A stretch of 64,000 nt of DNA from assembly GCF_000008185.1 (NCBI RefSeq), contig NC_002967.9:1364001-1428000 (forward strand). The letters run 5' to 3'. The translations under genes and the position numbers were made by a program. This document shows positions 16,622 to 26,466 of this stretch, piece after piece; the first letter of the stretch is position 1, and the number at the start of each line of letters is the position of its first letter. A model generated the notes under the pieces. The model made no database searches. It was given only the letters and a program-made list of their open reading frames with translations, and had not been told where the DNA came from. This DNA is from Treponema denticola ATCC 35405. Lineage in GTDB: Bacteria; Spirochaetota; Spirochaetia; Treponematales; Treponemataceae.

Positions 16622-18296
16622 AATAAGTTTTTTTCTTTTCTTCTTATTGATTTTTTCTTGTACTTCAACCAAAGAGGTCCATTATGTGGATTATTCGGAT
16701 AGATCCAGTGTATTGTATCAGGTTGATTACGCAGAAAAACTCCTTAAATCGGGTAAGATAACGGATGCTTTAATCCGCTCCCGGATTCTTCATCTTAACA
16801 CAAAAAATTTTGAAGAAGTGGACAAGATTAATTTAAAGTCGATAGAAAAAACGGAAGCCGCATTTTTACAAAGCATAGAGGAAAAAAATTGGGATGAGGC
16901 TGTCAGGTATTTTAGGTCTCTTACCTCAATTGGAAAACGCCCTGCCGGATGGACGGAGGAGCGGCTTTTTGAAGAGAGGAATATCTTATGGAAAAAGAAT
17001 GCCGATCTTCCCTTATTAAACTTACAAAATAAAAAAAATCCTTCAGCCGGTTCAGCTTCTTTTCCTCAAAATATAGATGAGATGATAAAGGGCTCTCTTA
17101 CCGTTTGGGTGAATAGGGGAACACGCATACAAAGAGGTTATGCTTCGCCTGACATTGTTATAGGTTCGGGTTTTTTTATAGATTCCCGCGGTTATTTTAT
17201 TACGAATTATCATGTTATTCAAAGCGAGGTTGATAAAAAATATAACGGCTATTCCAGACTTTATATTAAGTCTCCCGATAATCCAAATATAAAAATCCCT
17301 GCAAGGGTTGTAGGCTGGGATCCTCTTTTTGATCTGGCCTTGGTAAAGACCGAGTACACGCCTCAGTTTATTTTTAATCTGGGCTCTTCAAAGGATTTAG
17401 GAGTCGGAAGCCGTATTTATGCAATCGGTTCTCCGGCAGGTTTGGAAAAAACCCTTACCTCAGGTATAGTATCGGCAAAATACCGACGGCTTTTTTCTAT
17501 GGTAGATATAATGCAGATAGATGCTGCCGTCAATCATGGGAATTCGGGCGGACCGATAGTGGATGATAAGGGTCTTGTTCAAGCCGTAGTATTTGCCGGT
17601 CTCGAAAGAAACGAGGGCCTTAATTTTGCAATCCCTGTTGAGCTTTTAAAGGCTGTTCTTCCCGATTTATATAAGGGCGGAGAAGTTAAGCATACTTGGC
17701 TTGGCTGTCACGGTCAAAACCAAAAAAGCGGCTCCGGTAATGCAGGCAGAGTTTCGGACGGGGTTCTTGTAAACTATGTTCTTCCTGACGGCCCTTTTTC
17801 AATTTCAGGTATAAATGAGGGTACCGTAATAAAAGAAGTTAACGGTATTCCGGTAAATTCGGTTGAAGAAATACAGGCCAATTTATTGTCTATAGCTCCT
17901 GAAACTATAGTCCTCATTAAAGGCTATCAAAAAAATGAAGCAGGTGTTTATGAAGAAAAAACTTGGCCTGTTTTATGTGCCGAACGTCCTTTATATCCGG
18001 GAAATTCCGTTTTTAGAAAGGACAGTATAGCAAGATCCATGCTTCCCGTTTTCGGATTTAAACTTGAATCGGTGGGAAAAAAGAATTCTTATAGGGTTGC
18101 AGAGGTTATCCCCGGAAGTTTTGCATCTGAAAATGCCTTTGGTGTAAATGACTATATTGAGATTAACGGGAAAAGATGGGATAATGAAAACGAAGAGATT
18201 ATTCATGTAAATATTTATACAAAAAAGGTTAGGGCAGGTTATATGGACAGCTTTATGGTTTTAAGTGCCTATCTTGATAATCCCCTTTTCTTTTAA
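16599..18296 (+). CDS. HtrA-like serine protease lipoprotein with PDZ domain
   Basis: Trypsin-like envelope protease of the HtrA/DegP type. With the TTG start at 16599 (GGAGG 9 bases upstream) the protein has 565 residues, a lipoprotein signal ending LLIFSC (Cys about 20), a helical region (about 40-130), and a protease domain with the full triad: His in TNYHVI (about 205), Asp in FDLALV (about 245) and Ser in HGNSGGP (about 316). A PDZ-like domain follows (about 375-450) and a second PDZ-like fold may cover the C-terminus. The start lies inside the upstream gene (23-base overlap). Lipid anchoring places it in the periplasm or envelope; substrates are unknown. Confidence 0.9.
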   Translation: MLKSSTNKISFFLFFLLIFSCTSTKEVHYVDYSDRSSVLYQVDYAEKLLKSGKITDALIRSRILHLNTKNFEEVDKINLKSIEKTEAAFLQSIEEKNWDEAVRYFRSLTSIGKRPAGWTEERLFEERNILWKKNADLPLLNLQNKKNPSAGSASFPQNIDEMIKGSLTVWVNRGTRIQRGYASPDIVIGSGFFIDSRGYFITNYHVIQSEVDKKYNGYSRLYIKSPDNPNIKIPARVVGWDPLFDLALVKTEYTPQFIFNLGSSKDLGVGSRIYAIGSPAGLEKTLTSGIVSAKYRRLFSMVDIMQIDAAVNHGNSGGPIVDDKGLVQAVVFAGLERNEGLNFAIPVELLKAVLPDLYKGGEVKHTWLGCHGQNQKSGSGNAGRVSDGVLVNYVLPDGPFSISGINEGTVIKEVNGIPVNSVEEIQANLLSIAPETIVLIKGYQKNEAGVYEEKTWPVLCAERPLYPGNSVFRKDSIARSMLPVFGFKLESVGKKNSYRVAEVIPGSFASENAFGVNDYIEINGKRWDNENEEIIHVNIYTKKVRAGYMDSFMVLSAYLDNPLFF

Positions 18297-18380
18297 AAAA
18301 CATGTAAATACCCGCATTAGAGTTTTGTTTGCCATATTTTTGATTAGAAAGTCCTGCTTGTTAATAAAAACAATTCTGCC

Positions 18381-18413
18381 TTAAAAACTCTTTGCGTCCG
18401 CTGCGGTTAAATT
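18381..18413 (+). repeat. Left copy of a short repeat flanking the Rpn gene
   Basis: The left copy (ttaaaaa, then ctttgcgt, then gcggttaaatt) shares its ends and core with a longer copy at 19447-19489 on the other side of the Rpn-family gene. The right copy has an extra ctttgcgg unit. The two are in direct orientation, about 1.07 kb apart. Confidence 0.6.
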
Positions 18414-18444
18414 ATCAATAAAATTTAATTCTTTTTTAAAATTT

Positions 18445-18474
18445 TTGCTATTAACTTTAAATAATCTCTACAAT
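18445..18474 (+). promoter_or_regulatory. Probable promoter of the Rpn-family gene
   Basis: TTGCTA (18445-18450) and TACAAT (18469-18474), 18-base spacer. The leader of about 50 nt holds a GAAAGGGG purine tract and the palindrome gaaaaatttttc. Confidence 0.45.
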
Positions 18475-18531
18475 AATTATGAAAGGGGAAAAATTTTTCT
18501 TCTTTAAAAAAATTATTAGCGAGGCTTAATT

Positions 18532-19410
18532 ATGCAAAAACTTTTTAAAATAACTTTACGCAACGACTACGCATTTAAGCGTGTATTCGGAGTGGAAGAA
18601 AACAAAGATGTTCTGCAGGATTTGCTGGAATGTATACTAGACATTCCCCCTGAAACAATCGCAGGTTTGGAGCTCTTGGATAAGGAGTTTCATAAGGAGC
18701 TTTTAAGTGAAAAGCTCGGTATCTTGGATATCAAGTTAAGGCTAAAAGACGGAACCTTTGTCGATATTGAAATTCAAAACAGTTGGCATTTTGATTTTCC
18801 TGAAAGAACCTTGTATTATTGGTCTAAAATGTATAATGAAAACATAAAACAAGGTCAAGACTATACAAAACTGCCAAAGTGTATTACAATAAATTTGATA
18901 GGAAAAGACTTTGATAAAAATAAGCGTTTGCACAACAAGTATCTTGTTTTGGAAAAAGATACAAAAGAGCCTTTAGTTTCAAAACTTGAGATTCATATAT
19001 TGAACCTTGAAAAAGCAAAGCTGTTAAAAGAAGCTCAATGTAAAGATAATAAAACTAAACGCTTATTAAACTGGCTGAAATTTATCGAAACTGATGACAG
19101 GGAGGTAAGGGAAATGTTAGAACAGGAATCGCCGATGATGGCAAAAGCAAATACCGCTATTTCTGTAATGGAAATGAGCTCTAAAGATAAATGGTTATAT
19201 GATTCCCGTATGAAATACGAGCATGACAGGGCTTCATGTATAAGCGAAGGTTATCGACAAGGACTTGAACAGGGAATTGATCGAGGAATATCCCAAGGAG
19301 CCTACCAAGCCAAACTTGAAACGGCAAAGTTAATGAAAGATATGAATTATCCGATTAGTGATATTTGCACAATATCAGGTCTAAAGAAAGAGGAAATCGA
19401 AAAGCTATGA
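18532..19410 (+). CDS. Rpn-family recombination-promoting nuclease / PD-(D/E)XK 'transposase'
   Basis: Rpn proteins are DNA endonucleases that promote RecA-independent recombination; they are multicopy in many treponemes and annotated as PD-(D/E)XK family transposases. The 292-residue protein shows NDYAFKRVFG at the N-terminus, the nuclease core ILDIKLRLKDG followed by VDIEIQ (D...ExQ), and the family C-terminus of glutamine-glycine repeats (EQGIDRGISQG) followed by a helical tail. All motifs are intact, so it looks functional. There are no terminal inverted repeats, but related short repeats lie on both sides. Confidence 0.93.
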   Translation: MQKLFKITLRNDYAFKRVFGVEENKDVLQDLLECILDIPPETIAGLELLDKEFHKELLSEKLGILDIKLRLKDGTFVDIEIQNSWHFDFPERTLYYWSKMYNENIKQGQDYTKLPKCITINLIGKDFDKNKRLHNKYLVLEKDTKEPLVSKLEIHILNLEKAKLLKEAQCKDNKTKRLLNWLKFIETDDREVREMLEQESPMMAKANTAISVMEMSSKDKWLYDSRMKYEHDRASCISEGYRQGLEQGIDRGISQGAYQAKLETAKLMKDMNYPISDICTISGLKKEEIEKL

Positions 19411-19446
19411 TTAGGGGAGCGCCCCCACTTTTACGGAGAAAGACTC

Positions 19447-19489
19447 TTAAAAATTCCTTTGCGGTCTTTGCGTGCACCGCGGTTAAATT
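19447..19489 (+). repeat. Right copy of a short repeat flanking the Rpn gene
   Basis: Begins ttaaaaattc and ends gcggttaaatt; contains the phrase ctttgcg twice, where the left copy (18381-18413) has it once. Also within about 130 bases upstream of dnaG. Confidence 0.6.
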
Positions 19490-19519
19490 CCTCTCTTACA
19501 ATTTATAAAACTTCAGTCC

Positions 19520-19548
19520 TTGATTTTTAAACCTCTTTATAGTAAAAT
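19520..19548 (+). promoter_or_regulatory. dnaG-rpoD promoter
   Basis: TTGATT (19520-19525) and TAAAAT (19543-19548) with a 17-base spacer, 30 bases before the dnaG ATG, which has its own SD AAGGAGG. Confidence 0.6.
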
Positions 19549-19578
19549 CACTTACTTACAAAACTTAAGGAGGGGTAA

Positions 19579-21366
19579 ATGCCTAAGATAAGTTCAAAAA
19601 CAGTCGATGCAGTAACCGAAATGACAGATATTGTATCCCTTGTCGAGAACTATACCCGCTTGGAAAAACGGGGAGCAAATTGGTGGGGCTGCTGTCCCTT
19701 TCATAACGAAAAAACGCCTTCCTTTAATGTCGTTCCCGATAAAAAGATGTATTATTGTTTCGGCTGCCACAAGGGCGGTGGAACAATCAACTTTTTGATG
19801 GAAATGGAAAAGCTCTCCTTTATGGAAGCCGTGGAACGGCTTGCAAAAAATGCAGGCATCGAGGTTATCTATGAAGGCGGCTCCTATGTCCCGGACGAAG
19901 GAGCAAAAATTAAAGACCAAATCTTAGATCTTTACGACAAGGTCGCAGGGAGTTTTCATTTTCTCTTGACCCAAAATCCTACAGGGAAAAAGGCTCTTGA
20001 CTACCTCCTTTCCCGTAACGTTTCTCCGGAAATAATCGAAAAATTTAATCTGGGCTATTCTCCAAAGGATAGAAAATGGCTCCATAGTTTTTTATTGTCA
20101 AAAAACTATTCTCAAGACTTTTTAGAAAAGACAGGCCTTTTTTCTAAAAACTATAAAAAGATGGCTTTTTTTTCCGATAGGCTTATGTTTCCTATTTGCG
20201 ACCGTCACGGTAAAACGATAGCCTTCGGAGGCCGCATTTTGGAAGGCGATGGGGCTAAATATCTCAATTCCTCGGATATGCCGCAATATAAAAAGGGTGA
20301 AACGGTTTTTGCCTTTCACCACGCCTTAGCCGAAATTCGAAAATCAAAATCGGTAATCTTATGTGAAGGCTACATGGACGTTTTAGCCTTTTTTCAGGCC
20401 GGAATCGAAAATGCCGTTGCCCCCTTAGGGACAGCCCTTACCGAAGATCAGGTAAAACTTTTAAAATCCTTTGCCGAAACCTTTTATCTTGCCTTTGACT
20501 CGGATAAGGCCGGACAAGAAGCTTCCTACAAGGCTATAAAAATTTGCCGCAGTATGGGCGTGAATGTGCGTGTTTTATACATAAAAGATGGAAAGGACCC
20601 TTCCGAAATTCTACAAAAAAAAGGAAAAGAAGGCTTGAAATTTCTTTTGGAATGTGCTATAGTAGACGATGATTATCTTATACAAATTGCATCCATGAGA
20701 TTTGATATAAGCAGTCCGGAAGGAAAGGCCTCAGCTATAGCCTTTTTGTTTCCGTATATTGAGGTCCTGGAATCCGATATTCAAAGGGAGTCTGCTATTT
20801 CTAAACTTTCATCGGCCTTTGGTGTCAGTCAACAAGCAATTTTCAGCGATTATGTGAACCGCGAAAAAAAGGCTCTAAGGCATATAGTTGACGAAGTAAA
20901 ACAAAAGCCGGTAGATATAAGGATGAATGCCGAGTTACGATTGGTTCTTGCCGTTACGGCAAATACGGATCTGTTTTCTCGTTTGCGTTCACAATTGAGC
21001 CCCGATGATTTTGAGGATTTTTATGCCAGACATTTGTTTATTGTTTTAGAAGAATGTTATAGAGATGGTGCCTATACTTATGCGAATCTGATGCACAGAT
21101 GCGGGGAAGAAAAATTAAAAGAAATTGTTTCTCAAACAATTTCTAAGGGTGAATTCGCCGAGAACTCTGAAAAGATAGTCGATGACGGCATAAATTTTAT
21201 AAAACAAAACGTTCTACAAAAACAAAAAGACAAAATCATAGGCAGACTGAGATTATTACATGGAGAAAAGAATATCGATACCGTAAACTTGACAAAAGAA
21301 TTAATGGAAGAAAAAAAAAGTATCGATATTCAATTAAACAAATTAAAGGGAAAGGTGTATGACTGA
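19579..21366 (+). CDS. dnaG: DNA primase
   Basis: Synthesises RNA primers for replication together with DnaB helicase. The 595-residue protein has the CHC2 zinc finger (C39, H42, C60, C63; WGCCPFH and [10 protein letters not shown]), the TOPRIM core ([10 protein letters not shown] and the acidic [11 protein letters not shown]) and a C-terminal helicase-binding region. It overlaps the rpoD start by 8 bases, the old macromolecular-synthesis arrangement dnaG-rpoD, so initiation of replication and sigma factor synthesis share a transcript. Confidence 0.97.
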   Translation: MPKISSKTVDAVTEMTDIVSLVENYTRLEKRGANWWGCCPFHNEKTPSFNVVPDKKMYYCFGCHKGGGTINFLMEMEKLSFMEAVERLAKNAGIEVIYEGGSYVPDEGAKIKDQILDLYDKVAGSFHFLLTQNPTGKKALDYLLSRNVSPEIIEKFNLGYSPKDRKWLHSFLLSKNYSQDFLEKTGLFSKNYKKMAFFSDRLMFPICDRHGKTIAFGGRILEGDGAKYLNSSDMPQYKKGETVFAFHHALAEIRKSKSVILCEGYMDVLAFFQAGIENAVAPLGTALTEDQVKLLKSFAETFYLAFDSDKAGQEASYKAIKICRSMGVNVRVLYIKDGKDPSEILQKKGKEGLKFLLECAIVDDDYLIQIASMRFDISSPEGKASAIAFLFPYIEVLESDIQRESAISKLSSAFGVSQQAIFSDYVNREKKALRHIVDEVKQKPVDIRMNAELRLVLAVTANTDLFSRLRSQLSPDDFEDFYARHLFIVLEECYRDGAYTYANLMHRCGEEKLKEIVSQTISKGEFAENSEKIVDDGINFIKQNVLQKQKDKIIGRLRLLHGEKNIDTVNLTKELMEEKKSIDIQLNKLKGKVYD

Positions 21367-23218
21367 TCTCGAAAAGAATCCTGCGATTATTAAACTTTTG
21401 GAATATGCCAAAAGGAAGCGCACAATAGGATTGGGTGATCTTGATGATCTACTGCCCGAAGACTTAATGTCTCCGGAAACTATACCTGATATTCTGGATA
21501 TTTTGGAAGGTGCCGGCGTTCAAATAAAAAATGAAGGAATATCCGAATCCAATTCGGAATCCGACTCCGATTCTCAGAGCGGCAATGATGAAGACTACCG
21601 ATTATTGGATGATACATACGAAGAAGAGGATGACGATATAAAAAGTCCTTATTCCGATGAAATCGAGACTCCATATATCGAAAAAGAAAAGCCTAGGCAT
21701 GAAACGGCAAAAAAACTGGTTAGAACTTCTCACGAAGCCGGAGTTGACGATCCGATTAAGCTTTATCTTCAAGAGATAGGCAAGGAAGATCTTTTAACTG
21801 CCGATGAAGAAGTATCTCTTTCAAAAAGTATGGAAGACGGGGAAGCTATCATAAAAAAGGTTATAAAAAATTCCGGTATATTGATTCCAGAGTTTTTTGT
21901 AATCGGACAAAAGGCTTTTTCAAAACTAGATCCCGCTGAGTCCAATAAGCCGCGCAAAGAGTTAAGTGAAGAAATGGCCGAAAAAAAGCGTCTCAAGCAG
22001 GTTTATGGGGACAGTCTACGGAACATATATTCCGAAATTAAACAATATATGTCCTTAAAAAAGCACTGTTATGATAGAGAAAGCTTGGAAAGCTTTTTGG
22101 AGAGCCCTGAACTTCAAGCTTTGCGAAAGAAGATGTTTAACAGTCTTAAACGTATTCACATTGAATCGGAAGAAATAGAAAAAATTTCGGACCGCTTTAT
22201 TGAAGCTACCGAAAAAGTGCAGGACTACCAACACAAAAAAGAAAGAAAAGAAAAACAGCTTGGTATTAAAAGCTATGCCGATTTAAGAAAACTGGGTAAA
22301 CGGCTTGCAATTCCGAGAGAAAGAGAAAAACTGGAAAAAGAGCTTAATATTTCGGCTAATGAAGTAAAGGATATATACACTCAAATTCAGGTCTTGACCC
22401 GAAAAATCCGAAAGATCGAATATGATTTTGAAGCTACTGTAGATGAAGTTATTGATCTCACTTCAGAGATAAAGAACGGCCAGAGAATGCTTAAAAATGC
22501 AAAAGATAAGCTGATAAATGCAAACTTGCGCCTTGTTGTTTCTATTGCTAAGAAGTACATCAACAGGGGATTACAGTTCTTTGATCTTGTGCAAGAGGGA
22601 AATATCGGGCTTATAAAAGCTGTTGAAAAGTTTGAGTACAGGAAGGGATATAAATTTTCTACCTATGCTACCTGGTGGATAAGGCAGGCTATTACGCGTT
22701 CAATATCGGATCAGGCACGTACGATAAGGGTTCCTGTCCACATGATAGAACAAATAAACAAGGTAAACAGGGAATCCCGCCAGCTTATGCAAAAACTCGG
22801 CCGTGAACCCAATGATGATGAGATAGCCTTGCAGCTTGGCTGGTCGATCGAAAAGGTTAAGCAGGTTAAAAATGTTGCAAGGGAGCCTATCTCTCTTGAA
22901 ACGCCCATAGGTGAAGAAGAAGATACGCTCTTGGGAGATTTAATCGAAGATAAGGGTGTTGAAAATCCTTCAAACAGAACGGAGCTTACTCTTTTGCAGG
23001 AGCAGCTTGAAATGGTGCTTTCGAGTTTGCCTGAGCGTGAGCAGGAAGTTTTAAAAATGCGCTTCGGTATTGAGGGCGGCTATCCTCTTACCCTTGAAGA
23101 AGTAGGCTTATATTTCGACGTAACGCGTGAAAGAATAAGGCAAATAGAAGCAAAGGGATTAAGACGGCTGCGCCATCCTAAACGTAGTAGAAAATTAAAA
23201 GATTATCTTGATAATTGA
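21359..23218 (+). CDS. rpoD: RNA polymerase primary sigma factor (sigma-70)
   Basis: The 619-residue protein has region 1.1 (about 1-60), an acidic linker (about 65-110), region 1.2 ([12 protein letters not shown]), a non-conserved insert (about 160-370), region 2 ([31 protein letters not shown]), region 3, and region 4 with the HTH and [12 protein letters not shown]. All hallmarks of the vegetative sigma factor are intact, in line with the TTGACA/TATAAT promoters seen across the window. The ATG overlaps the dnaG end (8 bases). Its last codons (DYLDN stop) start a small tandem repeat. Confidence 0.98.
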   Translation: MTDLEKNPAIIKLLEYAKRKRTIGLGDLDDLLPEDLMSPETIPDILDILEGAGVQIKNEGISESNSESDSDSQSGNDEDYRLLDDTYEEEDDDIKSPYSDEIETPYIEKEKPRHETAKKLVRTSHEAGVDDPIKLYLQEIGKEDLLTADEEVSLSKSMEDGEAIIKKVIKNSGILIPEFFVIGQKAFSKLDPAESNKPRKELSEEMAEKKRLKQVYGDSLRNIYSEIKQYMSLKKHCYDRESLESFLESPELQALRKKMFNSLKRIHIESEEIEKISDRFIEATEKVQDYQHKKERKEKQLGIKSYADLRKLGKRLAIPREREKLEKELNISANEVKDIYTQIQVLTRKIRKIEYDFEATVDEVIDLTSEIKNGQRMLKNAKDKLINANLRLVVSIAKKYINRGLQFFDLVQEGNIGLIKAVEKFEYRKGYKFSTYATWWIRQAITRSISDQARTIRVPVHMIEQINKVNRESRQLMQKLGREPNDDEIALQLGWSIEKVKQVKNVAREPISLETPIGEEEDTLLGDLIEDKGVENPSNRTELTLLQEQLEMVLSSLPEREQEVLKMRFGIEGGYPLTLEEVGLYFDVTRERIRQIEAKGLRRLRHPKRSRKLKDYLDN

Positions 23219-23249
23219 TTATTTTGATAATCGGTTGTCTTGATAATTA
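23203..23249 (+). repeat. Three imperfect repeats at the 3' end of rpoD
   Basis: The unit gattatcttgataatt, which encodes the last five rpoD residues, recurs twice after the stop as gattattttgataatcg and gttgtcttgataatta, period 16-17 bases. Confidence 0.6.
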
Positions 23250-23264
23250 AAGGGGTTGTAATTT

Positions 23265-24092
23265 ATGGATAATGATGTATTGGAAAAATTGAGAGCTTTA
23301 CAGGATATTCTTGCTCGAAAAAATGAACTTGAAACGGAGATTTTGGATGCCCCAAAGGCTCTTACACAGCAGGAAGAGCTTTTGGAAAAGTTAAAGTCCG
23401 GTTATATCCAAATGAACAGCGAGTATGAAGAGCTGCGTAAAGGTATTGCCGTTTTTAAGGCTGATCTTTTTGAAGCTGAACAAAAGAGAGAAAAGGCCGA
23501 AAAAGCAATGGATAATATCGAAACTCAGCGCGAGTATGAAATCTTGCAAAAAGAAATCGATGATTCTACTACAAAGGCCGAAACTATAAGAAAGGACCTT
23601 CTGAGGCTTGAAAGTCAGTTTAAGATTTTGGATGCAAATATTAAGCAGGAAGAAGATCTTATTGCACAAACCGAGAAAGAACTTGAAGAGCATAAACAGC
23701 TCTTGGACTCGGAGATTTCCGAAAAACAAAATAAGGTAGAAGAGTTAAAGCTGGAAGAAAAAAAACTGTCTCCGGGTTTGAGTGATGAAACAATGTTTAA
23801 ATTCGACAGAATTATTAAAAATAAACATGGTGTCGGTATCGTTTCCGTTCAGGGAAATGTTTGTATGGGCTGCCACATGATTCTTCCCGCTCAGTTTGTA
23901 AATGAAGTCAGGTCGGATCAGGATATAAAATTCTGCCCTTACTGCAGCCGTATTCTATTCTATGAAGAATCCGAATTAACGGCCGAGCAGGAAGCATATT
24001 TTAATGATTCCGATATGGAAGGTTTACTTGATATTGGAGATTCCGCAAATGAGGATTTCCTTGCAAGTTTTGAAGATAAAGACGAAGATTAA
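23265..24092 (+). CDS. C4-type zinc ribbon coiled-coil protein
   Basis: The 275-residue protein is a long antiparallel coiled coil (about residues 1-175) followed by a zinc ribbon with CMGCHM (about 205-210) and CPYCSR (about 228-233), then an acidic tail. This is the C4-type zinc-ribbon family (CT398-like; zf-RING_7) found in Chlamydia, Actinobacteria and others. Family members are poorly characterised; roles in RNA or flagellar or transcription complexes have been proposed, and I do not assign one. It lies between rpoD and rnpB, 46 bases after rpoD. Confidence 0.88.
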   Translation: MDNDVLEKLRALQDILARKNELETEILDAPKALTQQEELLEKLKSGYIQMNSEYEELRKGIAVFKADLFEAEQKREKAEKAMDNIETQREYEILQKEIDDSTTKAETIRKDLLRLESQFKILDANIKQEEDLIAQTEKELEEHKQLLDSEISEKQNKVEELKLEEKKLSPGLSDETMFKFDRIIKNKHGVGIVSVQGNVCMGCHMILPAQFVNEVRSDQDIKFCPYCSRILFYEESELTAEQEAYFNDSDMEGLLDIGDSANEDFLASFEDKDED

Positions 24093-24109
24093 AAAGAATA
24101 AATAATTTT

Positions 24110-24458
24110 GGGATTAAGGGAACCGCTGCATTTGCAGAGGAAAGTCCGGACTCCTTCGGAAACGATGCCGGCTAACGGCCGGGGAACGGAAATTAAAGTT
24201 TCCGTTTACAGACAGTGCAACAGAAAGTAAACCGCCGCATTTTGCGGTAAGGGTGAAAGGGCGGGGTAAGAGCCCACCGCGTTTTCGGTAACGGAAACGG
24301 CAATGTAAACCTCATCGGGAGCAAGGTTAAGCAGTAAAGAATCTCCGATTCTTAATTTACGGGTTAACCGCGATAAAAACTTGCTGTAAAGCGGGTTTAA
24401 GAAAGATGGTTCCGTCTGTTTTACAGAAACAGAATCCGGCTTATTAATCCCTTTTTTT
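24110..24458 (+). ncRNA. rnpB: RNase P RNA (type A)
   Basis: The catalytic RNA of RNase P, which trims tRNA 5' ends. Conserved blocks are clear: GAGGAAAGTCCGGAC near the 5' end, ACAGACAGTGCAACAGAAAG, GGTAAGAGCCCACCG, and ACAGAATCCGGCTTA near the 3' end. The P1 helix pairs gggattaa (24110-24117) with ttaatccc (24444-24451), and a T-run (24452-24458) follows, so P1 may double as part of the terminator. Length about 342 nt is normal. Confidence 0.96.
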
Positions 24459-24472
24459 AAGGTATTATAAAA

Positions 24473-25408
24473 ATGGAATTTTCAAAAGGAAGATCACATA
24501 AAAATTTCTCAAACAAAAAAAGAAGTTTTAAAAAGATTCTTATAGTTTTACTTTTTCTTTTGTGCGTGACTTCTGCCGTCTATTTTTTATATATCTATAA
24601 TAAAAACTATGCAGGCATACCTTCAATGAAAGAGGTGTATGCCGATTGGGCCGAAAAAAATTACGAGAGCGTATATCAAAAAACTGCGAGTATTTTAAAA
24701 AGAAGAGCATATGACGGTGAGGCTTTGGCTATGAGAGGCTTTGCCTCATATTATATCTTTGCCGAACAGACGGATTTTTCGGTAAGCTATTCTTATCTAA
24801 ATGATTCTATTTTGAATTTAAGACAAGCGATGTATTGTGTTTCAAAATCTCAACAGCCGAAAATTGCCTACGTTTTAGGAAAGGCTTATTATCAAAAGGG
24901 ATATTACTATGCAGACCTTGCACTAAAATACTTGGATATAGCATATAATTCCGGAGAAAAATTTGCCGATTTATCGGAATTCAGGGGTATGTCGGCATCT
25001 CTTTTGGGCGAGCCGGAAAGAGCCATTGATGCTTTTTCGGATGCCCTCTCCCATAACCCTTCGGATTTATTGTTTTTTGCTCTTGCCGAAAATTATATTA
25101 AGATTTCGGATAAACAAAATGCAAAGTTGTATTTATTTGAAACAATAGATAAAACGAAAGATACACTTTTAGAATTAAAATGCCGATATTTATTGGGTAG
25201 TTTATTTCTTGAAGAAAATAAGATTGATGATGCTGTAAAGGAATTTAATACCATTCTTGAAAAAGATATGACCTCTGCCGATGCTCATTACGGCTTGGGT
25301 GTTGTATACGAACTTCAAGGAGATATGATAAAGGCCCGTGCAGAATGGCGGAAGGCTCTTAAATTTGATCCGCTCCATGTAAAAACACGGGCTAAACTAA
25401 ATTTATAA
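24473..25408 (+). CDS. Membrane-anchored TPR protein of the mre operon
   Basis: The 311-residue protein has a basic N-terminus, one membrane segment (about residues 21-43) and a helical TPR array (about 55-305); the last repeat ([17 protein letters not shown]) is a clear TPR. It starts only 22 bases after rnpB and ends 17 bases before mreB. Its position suggests a scaffold or assembly role for the elongation machinery, but that is inference. An SD-like AAGGT precedes the ATG. Confidence 0.85.
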   Translation: MEFSKGRSHKNFSNKKRSFKKILIVLLFLLCVTSAVYFLYIYNKNYAGIPSMKEVYADWAEKNYESVYQKTASILKRRAYDGEALAMRGFASYYIFAEQTDFSVSYSYLNDSILNLRQAMYCVSKSQQPKIAYVLGKAYYQKGYYYADLALKYLDIAYNSGEKFADLSEFRGMSASLLGEPERAIDAFSDALSHNPSDLLFFALAENYIKISDKQNAKLYLFETIDKTKDTLLELKCRYLLGSLFLEENKIDDAVKEFNTILEKDMTSADAHYGLGVVYELQGDMIKARAEWRKALKFDPLHVKTRAKLNL

Positions 25409-25425
25409 AAATTTTGGGGGATGAT

Positions 25426-26460
25426 ATGGGCTTTTTTAAAAGATTTTCAACAGATATAGGAATAGATTTGGGAACCTGCAATACCATTATCTATGTGAAC
25501 GGAAAGGGCATAGTAGTAAACGAGCCTTCTGTTGTTGCCGTTGAAAGGGGTACAAAGAGAGTGGTTGCCGTCGGCTCCGAGGCTAAAAGAATGCTTTGGA
25601 AAACTCCGGGAAATATTGTGGCGATCAGGCCATTAAAAGACGGAGTTATTGCAGATATGGACACTACCGAAAAGATGATCCGTTACTTTGTTTCTAAGAT
25701 TTTGCCTAAGCACCGTTTTGTAAAACCGAGAATGGTTATAGGTATTCCAAGCTGTATTACGGATGTTGAAAGTAATGCGGTTTATGAAAGTGCCATGAAG
25801 GCCGGAGCCGGAGATGTTAAAGTTTTGGAAGAATCTTTAGTTGCGGCTATCGGTGCAAATATTCCTATTCATGAGCCTGCCGGAAATATGGTTTGTGATA
25901 TCGGAGGCGGTACAACCGAAGTTTCGGTTATATCTCTTTGCGGTATGGTTGTAACAAATGCAATCCGCGTAGGAGGCGACGAGTTCGATCAAGCCATCAT
26001 TAAGCATGTCCGTTCCGTTGATAACCTTATCATTGGAGAACAAACAGCCGAAAGGGTAAAGATCAGCATAGGCAATGCTTCGCCCGAAAAGACAATAGAA
26101 AAGGTCGAAATTAAGGGAACCGATGCTATAACCGGACTTCCCCGCCGATTGGAAATAGACTCTGTCGAAGTCAGAGAAGCTTTAAAAGAACCTGTTACAC
26201 AGATTGTCGAAGAAATTAAACGGACCTTAGCCCAGACACCGCCTGAGCTTACTGCCGATATTGTTGAAAGGGGTATTGTAATGACCGGAGGAGGTTCCTT
26301 GTTAAAGGGTCTTCCTAAACTTATCGCAAAAGAAGCCCGTGTTCCCGTAATCTTGGCCGAAAACCCTATGGACTGTGTTGCAATAGGCGCCGGCAGATAT
26401 TACGAAGTGTTTAGGGATATGACTGTTGACCGCAGTCTCTATGACAGTTTAAATAATTAA
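25426..26460 (+). CDS. mreB: Rod shape-determining protein MreB
   Basis: Actin-like cytoskeletal ATPase that positions cell-wall elongation. The 344-residue protein has [11 protein letters not shown] (phosphate 1), [16 protein letters not shown] (phosphate 2) and [14 protein letters not shown] (adenosine motif). I chose the ATG at 25426, with a GGGGG SD; upstream in-frame TTG at 25414 overlaps the SD. It is first of the contiguous mreBCD-mrdA-rodA set. Confidence 0.98.
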   Translation: MGFFKRFSTDIGIDLGTCNTIIYVNGKGIVVNEPSVVAVERGTKRVVAVGSEAKRMLWKTPGNIVAIRPLKDGVIADMDTTEKMIRYFVSKILPKHRFVKPRMVIGIPSCITDVESNAVYESAMKAGAGDVKVLEESLVAAIGANIPIHEPAGNMVCDIGGGTTEVSVISLCGMVVTNAIRVGGDEFDQAIIKHVRSVDNLIIGEQTAERVKISIGNASPEKTIEKVEIKGTDAITGLPRRLEIDSVEVREALKEPVTQIVEEIKRTLAQTPPELTADIVERGIVMTGGGSLLKGLPKLIAKEARVPVILAENPMDCVAIGAGRYYEVFRDMTVDRSLYDSLNN

Positions 26461-26466
26461 GACCCT

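Noticed and set aside
18297-19578. Rpn gene as a complete insertion sequence
   Set aside because: No terminal inverted repeats or target-site duplication were found; the flanking repeats are imperfect and direct.
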